Shown: positions 1-10,544, counted from the stretch's first letter. The stretch: 64,000 bases of DNA from Gemmatimonadaceae bacterium (GCA_022843265.1 JALHNZ010000010.1:1-64000), one strand, 5' to 3'. Notes: generated by a model not told the origin, from the letters alone. Translations and numbers: made by a program.

Positions 1-605
1 ACCGGCAGCATGGTCTCGGTCACTTCCAACCAGCCGTCAGCACGCGCGTAGAGATTCGTGATCGCGTTGCCGAATCGATCGATCGACAAAACCTCGCCTT
101 CCACTGCACCGTCCGGTCGCTTGCGCGGCTCCGGTGTGCGACGCCGCACCGGTTGATGCCAAGGCTCGCCGAGCTGCGCGATCGACACGCCGCATGCAAG
201 CTGAGCCGCGATCGGTGCGAAGACATCACGACCATGAAACGTGGCGGATGCAGACGCCGGAACCTCGAGTCGCACGACGTGAGCATCGAGGGCGAACAAC
301 GCGGGCGACAACACGCCGTTATCAGGCCCCACGAGAAAACGCCCACCACTTTCGACCGCCAGCGCTGCCCGATCCGTACCAACCTCGGGATCAACCACAA
401 TGAGATGCACGGCCCCGAGCGGAAACCGTCGCCAGTACCGTGCCACGGCGAGACGCGCACCGTCGATGTCTTGCGGCGCCACGTCATGTGAAATATCCAC
501 AAGCTGCGCGCCCGGCGCCTGCGCACAGAGCACGCCTTTCATTTCGCCGACGTAGCCATCGGCGGTTCCAAAATCCGTCAGTAGTGTGATGACGCGCGAC
601 GTCAT
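1..605 (-). CDS. SAM hydroxide adenosyltransferase (DUF62 family), 3' end outside window
   Basis: The first 201 residues are visible; the gene runs off the left edge, so the C-terminal beta-barrel is incomplete. The family (formerly DUF62, fluorinase relatives) hydrolyses S-adenosylmethionine to adenosine and methionine with water/hydroxide as nucleophile. Family motifs are all present: LLTDFGTADGYVGEMKG at residues 8-24, HDVAPQDI at 40-47, VVDPEVGTDR at 70-79, PDNGVLSP at 94-101 and TFHGRDVFAP at 122-131. The ATG at 605 starts 20 bases after the mrp stop codon, so the two genes are probably cotranscribed. An in-frame-looking ATG five bases upstream opens a two-codon ORF only. Its physiological role in bacteria is not well settled. 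Confidence 0.9.
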   Translation of the reverse strand, partial: MTSRVITLLTDFGTADGYVGEMKGVLCAQAPGAQLVDISHDVAPQDIDGARLAVARYWRRFPLGAVHLIVVDPEVGTDRAALAVESGGRFLVGPDNGVLSPALFALDAHVVRLEVPASASATFHGRDVFAPIAAQLACGVSIAQLGEPWHQPVRRRTPEPRKRPDGAVEGEVLSIDRFGNAITNLYARADGWLEVTETMLP

Positions 606-625
606 CGCATCAGGCGAACAATGGG

Positions 626-1762
626 TTACGCACTCGCCGCAGCGCCCCACCGCGCATCCATTCGCGACACCACGGCTTCAGCGATGGATCGAATGGCGCG
701 TGACGCTTTCGAATCAGGCTCGGCAACAATGATCGGTCGTCCGGTGTCACCGCCTTCCTGAATGCGCGGATCAACGGGTACCTGTCCGAGCAACGGCAGA
801 TCTGTTTCGGTGGCCAGACGCTGCCCTCCGCCCGTTCCAAAAAGCGCAATTGGCTTGCCCGTCTCCGGATTTTCAAACCACGACATGTTTTCAATAATGC
901 CGAGCACCGGAACCGACGTGCGTTCAAACATTTTCACACCGCGCAGTGCGTCACCAACAGCAACCTGTTGTGGTGTCGTAACAATCACCGCACCGTGTAC
1001 CGAGGTGGCTTGCACGAGCGACAGCTGCGCATCGCCCGTACCTGGCGGCATGTCGACAAGGAAATAATCGAGTTGTCCCCACGCCACATCGCGCAGGAAC
1101 TGCGTGATGATTTTCATCACGATGGGACCGCGCCAAATGGCGGGCTGTTCTTTTTCGATCAGAAACCCGATCGACATCACTTTGATGCCGTGCGCTTCCA
1201 GCGGAATAATCTTTTCGTCGCGCACGGCGGGCGCACTATCAACGCCGAGCATGAGCGGAAGATTCGGCCCGTAGACATCGGCGTCCATGATGCCGACGCG
1301 GGCGCCACGCTGAGCGAGCGCAATGGCAAGATTCACGGCCATGGTGGACTTGCCAACGCCACCCTTCCCCGATGACACCGCGATGATGCGTCCGAGCTGC
1401 GGATAGGCAACCTGCGGAGGCGGCGCCACATTGCGCGGCGCAGCGGGTGCGGCGTCCATCACGGGCAACGAGCGTGAAGCGGGGCGCGCAGGTTCCGGCG
1501 GCGCCGATCTGGCAAACTGCGCTGGATCTTTCACATCGACGCGCACATCACTCACGCCGGTGACACCCTGTACGGCGTCGCGCACATCGCGCACGAGTGT
1601 TGCGTCGTCATCGGCCGCAAGCAAGACGGTGAGGCGCACTTTGCCGTCGGTGGTCGTGCCAATATCGCGAACCGCTTCGGCCGACAGCACGTCGGTGCCG
1701 CTGCGCGGGTGCGCCACACCCCGGAGGGCGGTCGCAATGCGTTCCTGAAGAGTCTGAGTCAT
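626..1762 (-). CDS. mrp: Mrp/NBP35-type P-loop ATPase, iron-sulfur carrier
   Basis: 378 residues, usual length for bacterial Mrp (ApbC) proteins that carry and deliver FeS clusters. An N-terminal MIP18/DUF59-like domain (about residues 5-80) is followed by a Pro/Ala-rich linker and the ParA-like ATPase domain with the deviant Walker A SSGKGGVGKST (130-140), DADVYGPNLP and DMPPGTGD. The C-terminal ENMSWF...FGTGGG segment is where many family members have a CxxC cluster ligand pair; here the intervening residues are ENPETGKPIAL and I see no cysteine in the whole protein, as in some alphaproteobacterial homologues. It heads an operon with the SAM hydrolase gene and is divergent from the peptide cluster at 1981. 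Confidence 0.93.
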   Translation of the reverse strand: MTQTLQERIATALRGVAHPRSGTDVLSAEAVRDIGTTTDGKVRLTVLLAADDDATLVRDVRDAVQGVTGVSDVRVDVKDPAQFARSAPPEPARPASRSLPVMDAAPAAPRNVAPPPQVAYPQLGRIIAVSSGKGGVGKSTMAVNLAIALAQRGARVGIMDADVYGPNLPLMLGVDSAPAVRDEKIIPLEAHGIKVMSIGFLIEKEQPAIWRGPIVMKIITQFLRDVAWGQLDYFLVDMPPGTGDAQLSLVQATSVHGAVIVTTPQQVAVGDALRGVKMFERTSVPVLGIIENMSWFENPETGKPIALFGTGGGQRLATETDLPLLGQVPVDPRIQEGGDTGRPIIVAEPDSKASRAIRSIAEAVVSRMDARWGAAASA

Positions 1763-1980
1763 GCTGGAAAGTTAGTCCCCGCGAACTGGAGCTCCAAGCA
1801 GGCTGCGGCTCGGCCGAAGGTGGCGGGATGGTGATGGCACGCGCGTGGATTTGGTGACACGTGCATGACAGATGACGCCCATACTGCGCGTGTCAGACAG
1901 GCCGACCGGGCGGTCTGTTTGACGCAGCGAGCGATTCCCGCCGCTGCTCTCGCCATCGCAGCACCTGTGAGGACCCATCC

Positions 1981-2373
1981 ATGACCCGACTCTCCTGGCT
2001 CGGCGGTCTCGCCGCCACCCTTGTTCTTTCCATCACGATGGCCGCCGGCACAGCACGTGCGTACGAAAGCGGACCTGAAATCATCTACACGGCCTGTGGC
2101 AACGGCGTGATCGAAGTGTGCGGTACACAGACCACCGGCACCAACTGCAGCGAGAAGTGGAGCATCGACCTCGGCATCATCGCGCGCGTGTTCGGATTCA
2201 AGTCTGACGGCGAAAGCTGCACCGGCACAACGACCAAGAACCTGTACAAGAACTACGACAAAAACAGCACCGAGCTCGGTGTGTGCTTTCAGTGGGCGCC
2301 CAAAGACGCCACACTGCCCGGACGCACGAACATGAGCGACGGTTCTGACGACGAGTATGGCTCCGAGTGCTGA
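1981..2373 (+). CDS. Small secreted Cys-rich peptide (peptide 1 of the propeller cluster)
   Basis: 130 residues; not a family I can name. A clear signal peptide (hydrophobic core 8-22, AXA-type cleavage at TARA) precedes a mature part of about 103 residues with six cysteines. The core IYTACGNGVIEVCG ... C ... C ... KNLYKNY ... ELGVC is shared with the second peptide gene at 4147 (same order and spacing), so the two are paralogues and the motif is real. A weak Shine-Dalgarno (GAGGA) precedes the ATG, and a similar GTGAGG segment precedes the second peptide. The 3' end overlaps the thioredoxin-like gene by 17 bases, which implies translational coupling. The even cysteine number suggests disulfide bonds outside the cytoplasm. 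Function unknown. Confidence 0.75.
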   Translation: MTRLSWLGGLAATLVLSITMAAGTARAYESGPEIIYTACGNGVIEVCGTQTTGTNCSEKWSIDLGIIARVFGFKSDGESCTGTTTKNLYKNYDKNSTELGVCFQWAPKDATLPGRTNMSDGSDDEYGSEC

Positions 2374-2971
2374 AGCAGCGCGTGAGGACGGGCGTCGCAA
2401 GACGCCCGGTTCCTTGGCAACCCGGATGCGTCGGAACGCCGCGCGCTACACCACGATCGGCGATGGTCTTGGTACGCTGTTGCTGATGGTGGTGGCAGCC
2501 ATGCTGTCCGCCACGCTCATGTCCGCGCGTTTTTCGAGTGTGCCGCGCAGCGCCGGTTCAGCACTGCTGGACGCAACGCAGCCCACCAAGGGATTCACGG
2601 CCGTGATTGTCGCGCAGTCCAAAGACTGTGACGGTAACCTCGGCGTGTTCGGGCTGTTTGAACGTCCCTCGATTTCCTCGCACGTACCACATCGCGTGTT
2701 GCTCGTGGAGGGACAGCCGCAAGACACACTGGGCCTGCGCGACCGACTCCCGCGCAGTCTGCAGCAGGCAACGCTGTCGGTGCTGGCACCAACACAGCGT
2801 GCGACCATGGTCGCGCTCGGTCACCGTAGTACGCCAACACTGCTGCTGTTTGATGCGGAATACCGGCTTCGATATGCAGGCGCGTCGCCACCGGGGCCGG
2901 TGGAACGCACCGTCGAACTCGCGGCCATTGCCCGACTCGTCACCAACAACCCCAATCCCCCCGTGCCATGA
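2357..2971 (+). CDS. Membrane-anchored thioredoxin-like protein with a single Cys
   Basis: 204 residues. A basic N-terminal segment (Arg-rich, residues 10-30) leads into one membrane helix at about 35-56, then a periplasmic domain. The domain has the outline of a thioredoxin/TlpA fold: a beta-strand ending in AVIVAQSKDCDG (Cys91, where redoxins have CxxC) and a cis-Pro-like STPTLLLFDAEYRLRYAG segment (158-174). Only one cysteine is seen, so an ordinary dithiol oxidoreductase is unlikely. The start overlaps peptide 1 by 17 bases and the stop overlaps the propeller gene by 4 (ATGA). Redoxin-like genes accompany 6-bladed propeller genes in Bacteroidota too. The fold assignment is inference; function unknown. 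Confidence 0.65.
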   Translation: MAPSAEAAREDGRRKTPGSLATRMRRNAARYTTIGDGLGTLLLMVVAAMLSATLMSARFSSVPRSAGSALLDATQPTKGFTAVIVAQSKDCDGNLGVFGLFERPSISSHVPHRVLLVEGQPQDTLGLRDRLPRSLQQATLSVLAPTQRATMVALGHRSTPTLLLFDAEYRLRYAGASPPGPVERTVELAAIARLVTNNPNPPVP

Positions 2972-4098
2972 ACATGCTCCGCCGCGTCAACGCGCTCACC
3001 TTCGCGCTGCTCCTGCCGTTCATCACGTTTGGTTGCGCCGGTTCTGAGTCAACTGCCAAGGATGGCAACTCCGTAGCGGGTACGGACGCGTCAGCGCCGG
3101 GCGGTGTGCTGATCCCCGCGTCGCTCGACGGGCCGGCGCCATCGCAGCGCATTATCGATAGCACCGGGTGGCAGGTTGTCTGGACACGTGGCGGCAAGCG
3201 TGAAGAGGCGTTGCTCGCCGTTGTGCCGACGGCACTGCCGTACGCAGATGGCGTGGTGCTGGTAGATGAAGGCACGCTGCAAATACACGCGTTCGATCGT
3301 TTAACGGGAGACACGCGATGGAGCGTGGGACGCAAAGGCGGTGGGCCCGGTGAGTTTCAGCAAATCAACGACATCACCATGGACTCGGCGGGCAACGTGC
3401 TTGCCCTCGACATTCAACTTGGTCGCATTTCCACGATTGCACCCAACGGCTCGTTGCTCGCGTATCGAACACCCGGGCCGCAGCAACACGCCGCGTCGAT
3501 CTGTGCGCTGCGTGATGGGTCGCTGATCGGCGTCACGCAGCAGCCAGACGCCTGGCTCACCCGCAGCGACTCAAGCACACAACTCGCGCGCTACGCGTTC
3601 CCGGTGGAGCTCCCCGCGAGTGCACCAACCATGGTCACCGGCGCGGCGTTCGCACGCGGCGAAGCCAGTGACGCCTGCACCGTGTTCACCATGTTCGGCT
3701 ACGGCATTGGCAGCGTGACCACCGACGCGCGTTCGATCACGCTGAGGCCGTACGCCGAGGCGCTCGAACAACCGACATTCACCTCGAAGTCCGGTCGCGT
3801 AGATGGCGCGCCTGTTGTGCGCACCGAGATGGCGAGTGGCACGTCGGCTGCCACTCGTGGATCCACGTGGAATGACACGGTGCTGGTCACCTTTCGCGGC
3901 ATGCCTGGTCCGGACAAACCTGTTCTTGACCTGTTCGATCGCAGCGGACGCTATCGCGGCTCGTGGCCGTCGCCCCACAGCGATCTCGAGTACGCCGTGT
4001 ACGCGAACGGAACGCTCTACACCATGCGCAACAGCATGGTCGCACCACAACTGGTCGCCTGGCGGAGAATCTCAGCGAGCGAACGTGTGTCCCGCTGA
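2968..4098 (+). CDS. 6-bladed beta-propeller (NHL/BF3164-like) lipoprotein
   Basis: 376 residues. The N-terminus has a hydrophobic stretch and a non-canonical lipobox ending at Cys23 (ITFGC), so it is probably exported and lipidated, though the -3 residue is atypical. The body carries the signature of the 6-bladed propeller proteins common in Gemmatimonadota and Bacteroidota: the blade turn WSVGRKGGGPGEF (118-130) followed by INDITMDSAGNVLALD, then further blades to the C-terminus. The start overlaps the stop of the thioredoxin-like gene (ATGA). It lies between the two Cys-rich peptide genes, so the propeller may bind, sense or process those peptides; that link is inferred from synteny only. 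Confidence 0.8.
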   Translation: MNMLRRVNALTFALLLPFITFGCAGSESTAKDGNSVAGTDASAPGGVLIPASLDGPAPSQRIIDSTGWQVVWTRGGKREEALLAVVPTALPYADGVVLVDEGTLQIHAFDRLTGDTRWSVGRKGGGPGEFQQINDITMDSAGNVLALDIQLGRISTIAPNGSLLAYRTPGPQQHAASICALRDGSLIGVTQQPDAWLTRSDSSTQLARYAFPVELPASAPTMVTGAAFARGEASDACTVFTMFGYGIGSVTTDARSITLRPYAEALEQPTFTSKSGRVDGAPVVRTEMASGTSAATRGSTWNDTVLVTFRGMPGPDKPVLDLFDRSGRYRGSWPSPHSDLEYAVYANGTLYTMRNSMVAPQLVAWRRISASERVSR

Positions 4099-4146
4099 GC
4101 AGCGCGCCAACTGTTTTCCCTCAACTACTTACGCTGTGAGGTCATC

Positions 4147-4524
4147 ATGCACTCGTCCACATCTCAGATTGCCAAAGCGCGCAGACAGTCTCACAACGCG
4201 CCGCGCCGCGAAACACGAGCGCGCACTCGCACGCGCACGCGCACGTTAATCATCATCGCCGCGCTGCTTGCGACGGGCGCCTTTGCGTCGCGGCTGGCCG
4301 CACAATCGGAGTCCAAGCTCTACTACACGCCGTGTGGCGGCGGCTTTATCGAGCTGTGTGGCGAAGAAACCACGTACTCCGACTGTGGCTGGAACTGGAA
4401 AGGCTATCACCTTCCAGTGTTTCCGTTCGTCGGTGTCATCCCGTGGTACGGATGCGAAACGGAGTCCAGCAAAACGCTCTATAAGAACTACTTCAAGTCC
4501 GCGAAGGATCTGGGCGAGATGTAG
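4147..4524 (+). pseudogene. Second Cys-rich secreted peptide, probably frameshifted near its end
   Basis: 125 residues as read. An unusual Arg/Thr repeat (RTRTRTRT, coded by a CGCACG-type microsatellite) precedes a hydrophobic segment and an AAQ cleavage site. The mature part YYTPCGGGFIELCG ... C ... C ... KTLYKNY aligns with peptide 1 at 1981. Read as given it stops at 4522-4524 after KDLGEM. Skipping one G of the GGG at 4512-4514 continues to a stop at 4559-4561 with DLARCSAAVGDVHSVCD, which puts a cysteine exactly 10 residues after KNY as in peptide 1 and restores a terminal cysteine. A real frameshift mutation or a sequencing error are both possible. It is convergent with nrnA, and the extended stop would overlap the nrnA stop codon. 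Confidence 0.65.
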
Positions 4525-4557
4525 TGCCGCAGTCGGCGACGTGCACTCCGTTTGCGA

Positions 4558-5640
4558 CTAGGCGATCGCACGCGGAATGGTGGCGAGATATTCTCGCGCG
4601 GCCGCAATTACATTCGCTTCCGTTTCGGCGAGCGTGCCTGCGAGCAACGCGCCGGACGCTTTCACGTGACCGCCGCCGCCAAACTGTTTGGCTAGCAACT
4701 GCGCATCGACGTTGCCGGTACTGCGAAATGACACCTTCACCTTGCCATGTCCAAGATCGCGGAACATCAGTGCGAGGCGCGTACCGGCAACCGAGCGTGG
4801 ATGTTCAACCAGACCATCCACGTCATCGGTTGTCGCGCCCAGACGGTGCACCACTTCGTGGGTCAGCGTAATCCAGCTCAATCCGATGTCCGGATCAAGC
4901 TGCAGCGTGCTCAGCGCTTCGCGCAGCAAATGCAGTCGCGCCGGTTTCACCTGGGCGTAAATCAGCCGGTACATCGATTCGGGGGCCACGCCGGCGGCGA
5001 GCAACGCGGCCGCCACGGCGTGGCAACGCGGCGACGTGTTGCTGAACCGAAACCCACCAGTATCGGTAAGAATTGCGCAGTACAGCGACTCGGCAATGGC
5101 CGGCGTGATGGTCAACCCAAGCTCACGCGCCAAGTCAAACACCATCTCACCCGTGGCGCACGCGGTCGTGTCGGCATACGTCACGTGACCCACCGGCTCG
5201 TCACCGGCCACGTGATGATCAATCACACCGATGGGCACCGTAAGCGCACGGACCGCGTCTGCCAACACGCCAAGTCGACGCACATCGTTGATATCAAGCA
5301 CCAGCAGCAGATCAATGCCTTCAAGCGCCGCGGCACCGCGGGGCGAGGCGTCTTCCACATCGTCGCCCAACAGAAAACTGAACAGCGCAGGCCACGGTGT
5401 GGGATTCACAATGCGCACGTGCATACCGCGCTGCATTAACAGCCGAGCGAGCGCCGTTTCCGAACCGCAGCCGTCACCGTCCGCATTCAGGTGCGTAGAC
5501 AACGCAACCGTAATGCCCGGACGCAGCAACGGTTCGAGTTCGCGAATCGCCTTGGCGCGCGCGCGCGGAACCGAAAACAGATCTTCGATGACGGCGTTGT
5601 CAGTTGGCGTTCGGCGCGCCGGTACCTGCGTTGTGTGCAT
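4558..5640 (-). CDS. nrnA: DHH-family phosphoesterase, NrnA-type nanoRNase/pAp phosphatase
   Basis: 360 residues, typical length for NrnA (about 310-350) with a slightly longer N-terminus. DHH domain: STHLNADGDGCGSE (H50, D54, D56), D116 in LVLDIND, the defining DHH at 141-143 and TDTGGFRFSNT with D193; these bind two metal ions. The C-terminal DHHA1 domain has the substrate-binding GGGGH at 321-325. The enzyme degrades 2-5 nt RNA or pGpG-type dinucleotides and can dephosphorylate pAp. It starts 6 bases after guaB stops, so the two are cotranscribed, which puts purine synthesis and oligonucleotide recycling in one unit. Confidence 0.9.
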   Translation of the reverse strand: MHTTQVPARRTPTDNAVIEDLFSVPRARAKAIRELEPLLRPGITVALSTHLNADGDGCGSETALARLLMQRGMHVRIVNPTPWPALFSFLLGDDVEDASPRGAAALEGIDLLLVLDINDVRRLGVLADAVRALTVPIGVIDHHVAGDEPVGHVTYADTTACATGEMVFDLARELGLTITPAIAESLYCAILTDTGGFRFSNTSPRCHAVAAALLAAGVAPESMYRLIYAQVKPARLHLLREALSTLQLDPDIGLSWITLTHEVVHRLGATTDDVDGLVEHPRSVAGTRLALMFRDLGHGKVKVSFRSTGNVDAQLLAKQFGGGGHVKASGALLAGTLAETEANVIAAAREYLATIPRAIA

Positions 5641-5646
5641 GAACGA

Positions 5647-7813
<2,167 letters not shown>

Positions 7814-7814
<1 letters not shown>

Positions 7815-8272
7815 CACGCGGGCGCTCCACCGACGTTGCCGGTGTTGCCTGGCGGCGACGCCGGAGGCGGCACGTTGGGTGCGGCAGCTGGCGTCGCGCC
7901 AGTCGCGCCCGCAGGCGGCGTGACAATTCGCGACGCCGCAGACGCCACATCTGTCGCCACCGACATGCCCGCACTCGCGACATCCGTGGCCACAGACATT
8001 CCGGCCGCGGCCACGCCGCCAAGCACGCCAACCGCCCGGTTCAGCAGTCCCATGGTCTCGACAACGGTGGATGCCGCCACACCACCGGTACGCAAACGAT
8101 CTTCCACGCCATCCGTGAATCGCTGCAGGAGCGATACCGGAGTGGGCGCCTTCTCGGCGTACTTGCTCTCAAGAAAATCCACGTAGTCGAGCACCTGATA
8201 GCCACGTTCGTCGCTCAGCGTCTCAAGCTTGCGCAGCAGTCGATCCCGAAGATTCGGATTCATTTGGGTCAC
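7814..8272 (-). CDS. Small DUF2281-like protein with a tandem 11-residue repeat
   Basis: 152 residues. The N-terminal 45 residues (LRDRLLRKLETLSDERGYQVLDYVDFLESKYAEK) resemble the helical DUF2281 segment found in VapB-like antitoxins and in stand-alone small proteins. A Gly/Ala-rich middle carries two perfect copies of GMSVATDVASA (91-101 and 102-112), and a low-complexity Pro/Ala/Gly tail closes the protein. The GTG at 8272 overlaps the stop of the peptidase gene upstream (GTGA); an ATG at 8263 is an equally plausible start. No toxin gene is adjacent, so a toxin-antitoxin role is not supported. Function unknown. Confidence 0.65.
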
Positions 8273-9333
8273 CCGCGCCAGCGCTTACGTTCGCCGCGCG
8301 CATCAATGTGAACGTACGGCGTGGGCCAACGCGGACTCGAATACACACCCATGCCACCGGCAAGAAACGGTGTGGTCCCCTCAATCCACTCGACAGCCCG
8401 CTCGACCTGATAGGCATCAAAAATTGTAAACCGGCCGTCGCCGTCGGCATCGATCGCGACGTCAGCCGCGTCACCATACATGTGTCGCGAATCGCGCGCC
8501 GAGCCTTCGACGCCTGCGTTGTGCAGCGGCGTACGAAAGCCACTGTGCACGCGCACATCGAAGACGATTTTGTCGTCACCGCGACGTCGTGCAAGCTCCT
8601 GCAACACCAACTCAATCTTATCGATCACGCGCGGATCAACGGCCACGTACCGTGGCCATTGCTTCTGCGAATCGTGCGTGAGAAAATCGGAGACGCGCAA
8701 ATGCGTGGACAGCTTGAGATCTGCATCGGCTTCGTGCACCTCGACAAATCCCGGTGGACGCTGAAAACGATCGCGGCCCGATGACCACTCGGCGGGATAC
8801 TGGCCGATGCGATAGCCGTTCAGCAATCCGCCAAGCTTGCGTTCGAAGGGCACCAGCACGGCAACCTTGGGTTCAGCCAGTCGTTGCACTTCGGCACCGC
8901 GGGTGAGCTGCAGCTCGTAGATGCCGGCCGTGAGCGGCGCCAGCAACTGTGTTTCCGTAAGCGGTCGCGCTACATCACCGCTTTCGTCTGTGCCAACGCG
9001 CATCCACTGATACGTGTAGCCAAGACCGCTTCCTCGCACTTCGAGCGGAAATGTGAGGGCCTCGCCGGCCCGCACGAACTGCATGCGCAAGTGTCCGCTG
9101 GTACCGAAGGCTTCGCGTGCACTGACGACACTCGGTTCGCTGGGCGCAGATTCCGTGAGCGGTCGATCGTAACGCATGGCATCGGCGGGCTCATACCACC
9201 ACAGGCCAGCCATCGCCGCTGCAAACGTAAGCCCCAAAACGACACGGCGGTTCACCATGCCCCGACGCTTCGCCGCGCGCGCGCGCTGACGGTGCTCATG
9301 CTGTTGCTGTGCTTCGGGCGAGCGGTTCACCAT
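8269..9333 (-). CDS. M15-type (DUF882-like) peptidase, membrane-anchored, copy 2
   Basis: About 354 residues from the ATG at 9333 (a TTG at 9342 is the only earlier start). One N-terminal membrane helix follows a strongly basic segment (RQRARAAKRRG). The C-terminal third is a zinc peptidase domain of the M15/DUF882 type that usually cuts peptidoglycan cross-links: SGFRTPLHNAGVEG, then SRHMYGDAADVAID and PYVHIDARG, giving a His, two Asp and a second His in the expected order. An EF-hand-like loop DADGDGRFTIFD follows the second Asp. The middle section resembles a beta-rich module. It overlaps the end of the upstream paralogue, so the pair arose by tandem duplication. Confidence 0.85.
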   Translation of the reverse strand: MVNRSPEAQQQHEHRQRARAAKRRGMVNRRVVLGLTFAAAMAGLWWYEPADAMRYDRPLTESAPSEPSVVSAREAFGTSGHLRMQFVRAGEALTFPLEVRGSGLGYTYQWMRVGTDESGDVARPLTETQLLAPLTAGIYELQLTRGAEVQRLAEPKVAVLVPFERKLGGLLNGYRIGQYPAEWSSGRDRFQRPPGFVEVHEADADLKLSTHLRVSDFLTHDSQKQWPRYVAVDPRVIDKIELVLQELARRRGDDKIVFDVRVHSGFRTPLHNAGVEGSARDSRHMYGDAADVAIDADGDGRFTIFDAYQVERAVEWIEGTTPFLAGGMGVYSSPRWPTPYVHIDARGERKRWRG

Positions 9334-10316
9334 TGCCCCCAACGCGCAGCGTCACCGCGCACATCGATATGCACGAACGGCCCGTGTGCGGATGTGGCGG
9401 GATACACGCCGATGCCGCCGACGAGTGTGGGATATCGAGCCTCCACGCGCTCTGCCGCACGCGCGACACGCAATGCGTCGTCGGTGTCGGAGCGCCCGTC
9501 GCCGGTGATGTCTGGCATCCAGTCTTTGGCTCCGGGCGTCGCACGGCGCAAGTAGACGTCGGCCGCGTCACCAAACTGGTGGCGACTTTCCGCTGCGCGA
9601 CCGCCCGCACCAACGCCCTGCGCATTGTACTGTGGCGTGCGAAAGCCGGACATCACTACCATTTCGTAGCCCACCAATCCTTCCGCTTCGAGTTCGGCAA
9701 TCAGCAGCTCCAACTTGTCGACTAACGCCTCGCGCAGCACGAGATACTTCGGCCACACCTGCGGCTGATCTTTCGTGAGAAAATCACGCAGCCGGAAATG
9801 TTCAGAGACCAGCGTGTGCTGGTTCTCGGCCGTCACTTCGATAAATCCTGTGGGCAGCCTGTACGCCAGCGACCGCGCCGCGCCGCGCTCCGCGGACCAA
9901 TCGCCAATGCGATACGCGCCAATGCGTCCGGACACTTTGTCGGCGAACGCGCGCATGGTGATAAAGTGAAAGCCCGTTTTGCCGTTGGCTTCTTTCACCG
10001 GAAGCAAGGCGGGACGCGCAATCAGCGAGTCTTCAAAGAGCGTCTGCAGCACGGGTAATGACGACACCGCGTGTGGCGGCACAAAACGCGCCAGCAGCGC
10101 ACCACTCTCGCCAAACAGCGAATCACCCACGATGGCCCGGACGTCGCGCGAGGCGTCGTCCGCGTCGTTCGAGGAGCGCGCGGCGTCGCCAAGGGGTGAG
10201 GCATCATCGCGCAGCTGCGCAAAAGCCGACGGCACGCCGATCGCAGCGAACACCATCGCCGTCAGCACCCCAGCCCACAGCCCACGGGCGCGGCGATTGT
10301 CAAACGAAAAATTCAC
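9327..10316 (-). CDS. M15-type (DUF882-like) peptidase, exported, copy 1
   Basis: About 329 residues from the GTG at 10316, chosen because it gives a normal signal peptide ending AFAQ; a TTG at 10352 would add 12 residues. The zinc peptidase domain mirrors the neighbouring paralogue: MSGFRTPQYNAQG, SRHQFGDAADVYL and GPFVHIDVRGD, with the metal His/Asp/His set in order. It also has the acidic loop DITGDGRSDTDDA. The expected role is peptidoglycan peptide trimming in the periplasm. It is first in the run peptidase, peptidase, DUF2281-like, DUF1232, all coupled by overlaps. Confidence 0.83.
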   Translation of the reverse strand: MNFSFDNRRARGLWAGVLTAMVFAAIGVPSAFAQLRDDASPLGDAARSSNDADDASRDVRAIVGDSLFGESGALLARFVPPHAVSSLPVLQTLFEDSLIARPALLPVKEANGKTGFHFITMRAFADKVSGRIGAYRIGDWSAERGAARSLAYRLPTGFIEVTAENQHTLVSEHFRLRDFLTKDQPQVWPKYLVLREALVDKLELLIAELEAEGLVGYEMVVMSGFRTPQYNAQGVGAGGRAAESRHQFGDAADVYLRRATPGAKDWMPDITGDGRSDTDDALRVARAAERVEARYPTLVGGIGVYPATSAHGPFVHIDVRGDAARWGQW

Positions 10317-10544
10317 AGGCACAGGGATTCCGGAAGCGAAGCAGGACCTCAAGCGCGGAAACAGTCGCGCGACCCACTGTCTGACGATCCAGCACCGTTA
10401 CAGGATGCGTATCTTCAATCTAGCGGGTCCGGTCGCAGTCGGTACGCCCTTTCTACCCATGGGGTAGACGGAGGGTCCCCTCAATGTCACATCGTGAGAC
10501 ATTTCTCCGCCGCTGCCACTACGGCAGTACCACGTGGCAGGCTC

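Noticed and set aside
20-526. A 168-codon frame at the left edge on the - strand
   Set aside because: The correct frame is the SAM hydroxide adenosyltransferase that runs off the edge; the 168-codon frame is its shadow.
1855-1895. Inverted repeat TGACACG ... CGTGTCA upstream of peptide 1
   Set aside because: The 27-base spacer is too long for a typical dimeric site, and arms of seven bases are expected by chance at this GC content.
10453-10512. Small palindromes CTACCC/GGGTAG and AATGTC/GACATT before the M15 genes
   Set aside because: Short arms, no second copy elsewhere in the window and no match to a known operator pattern; could be chance.
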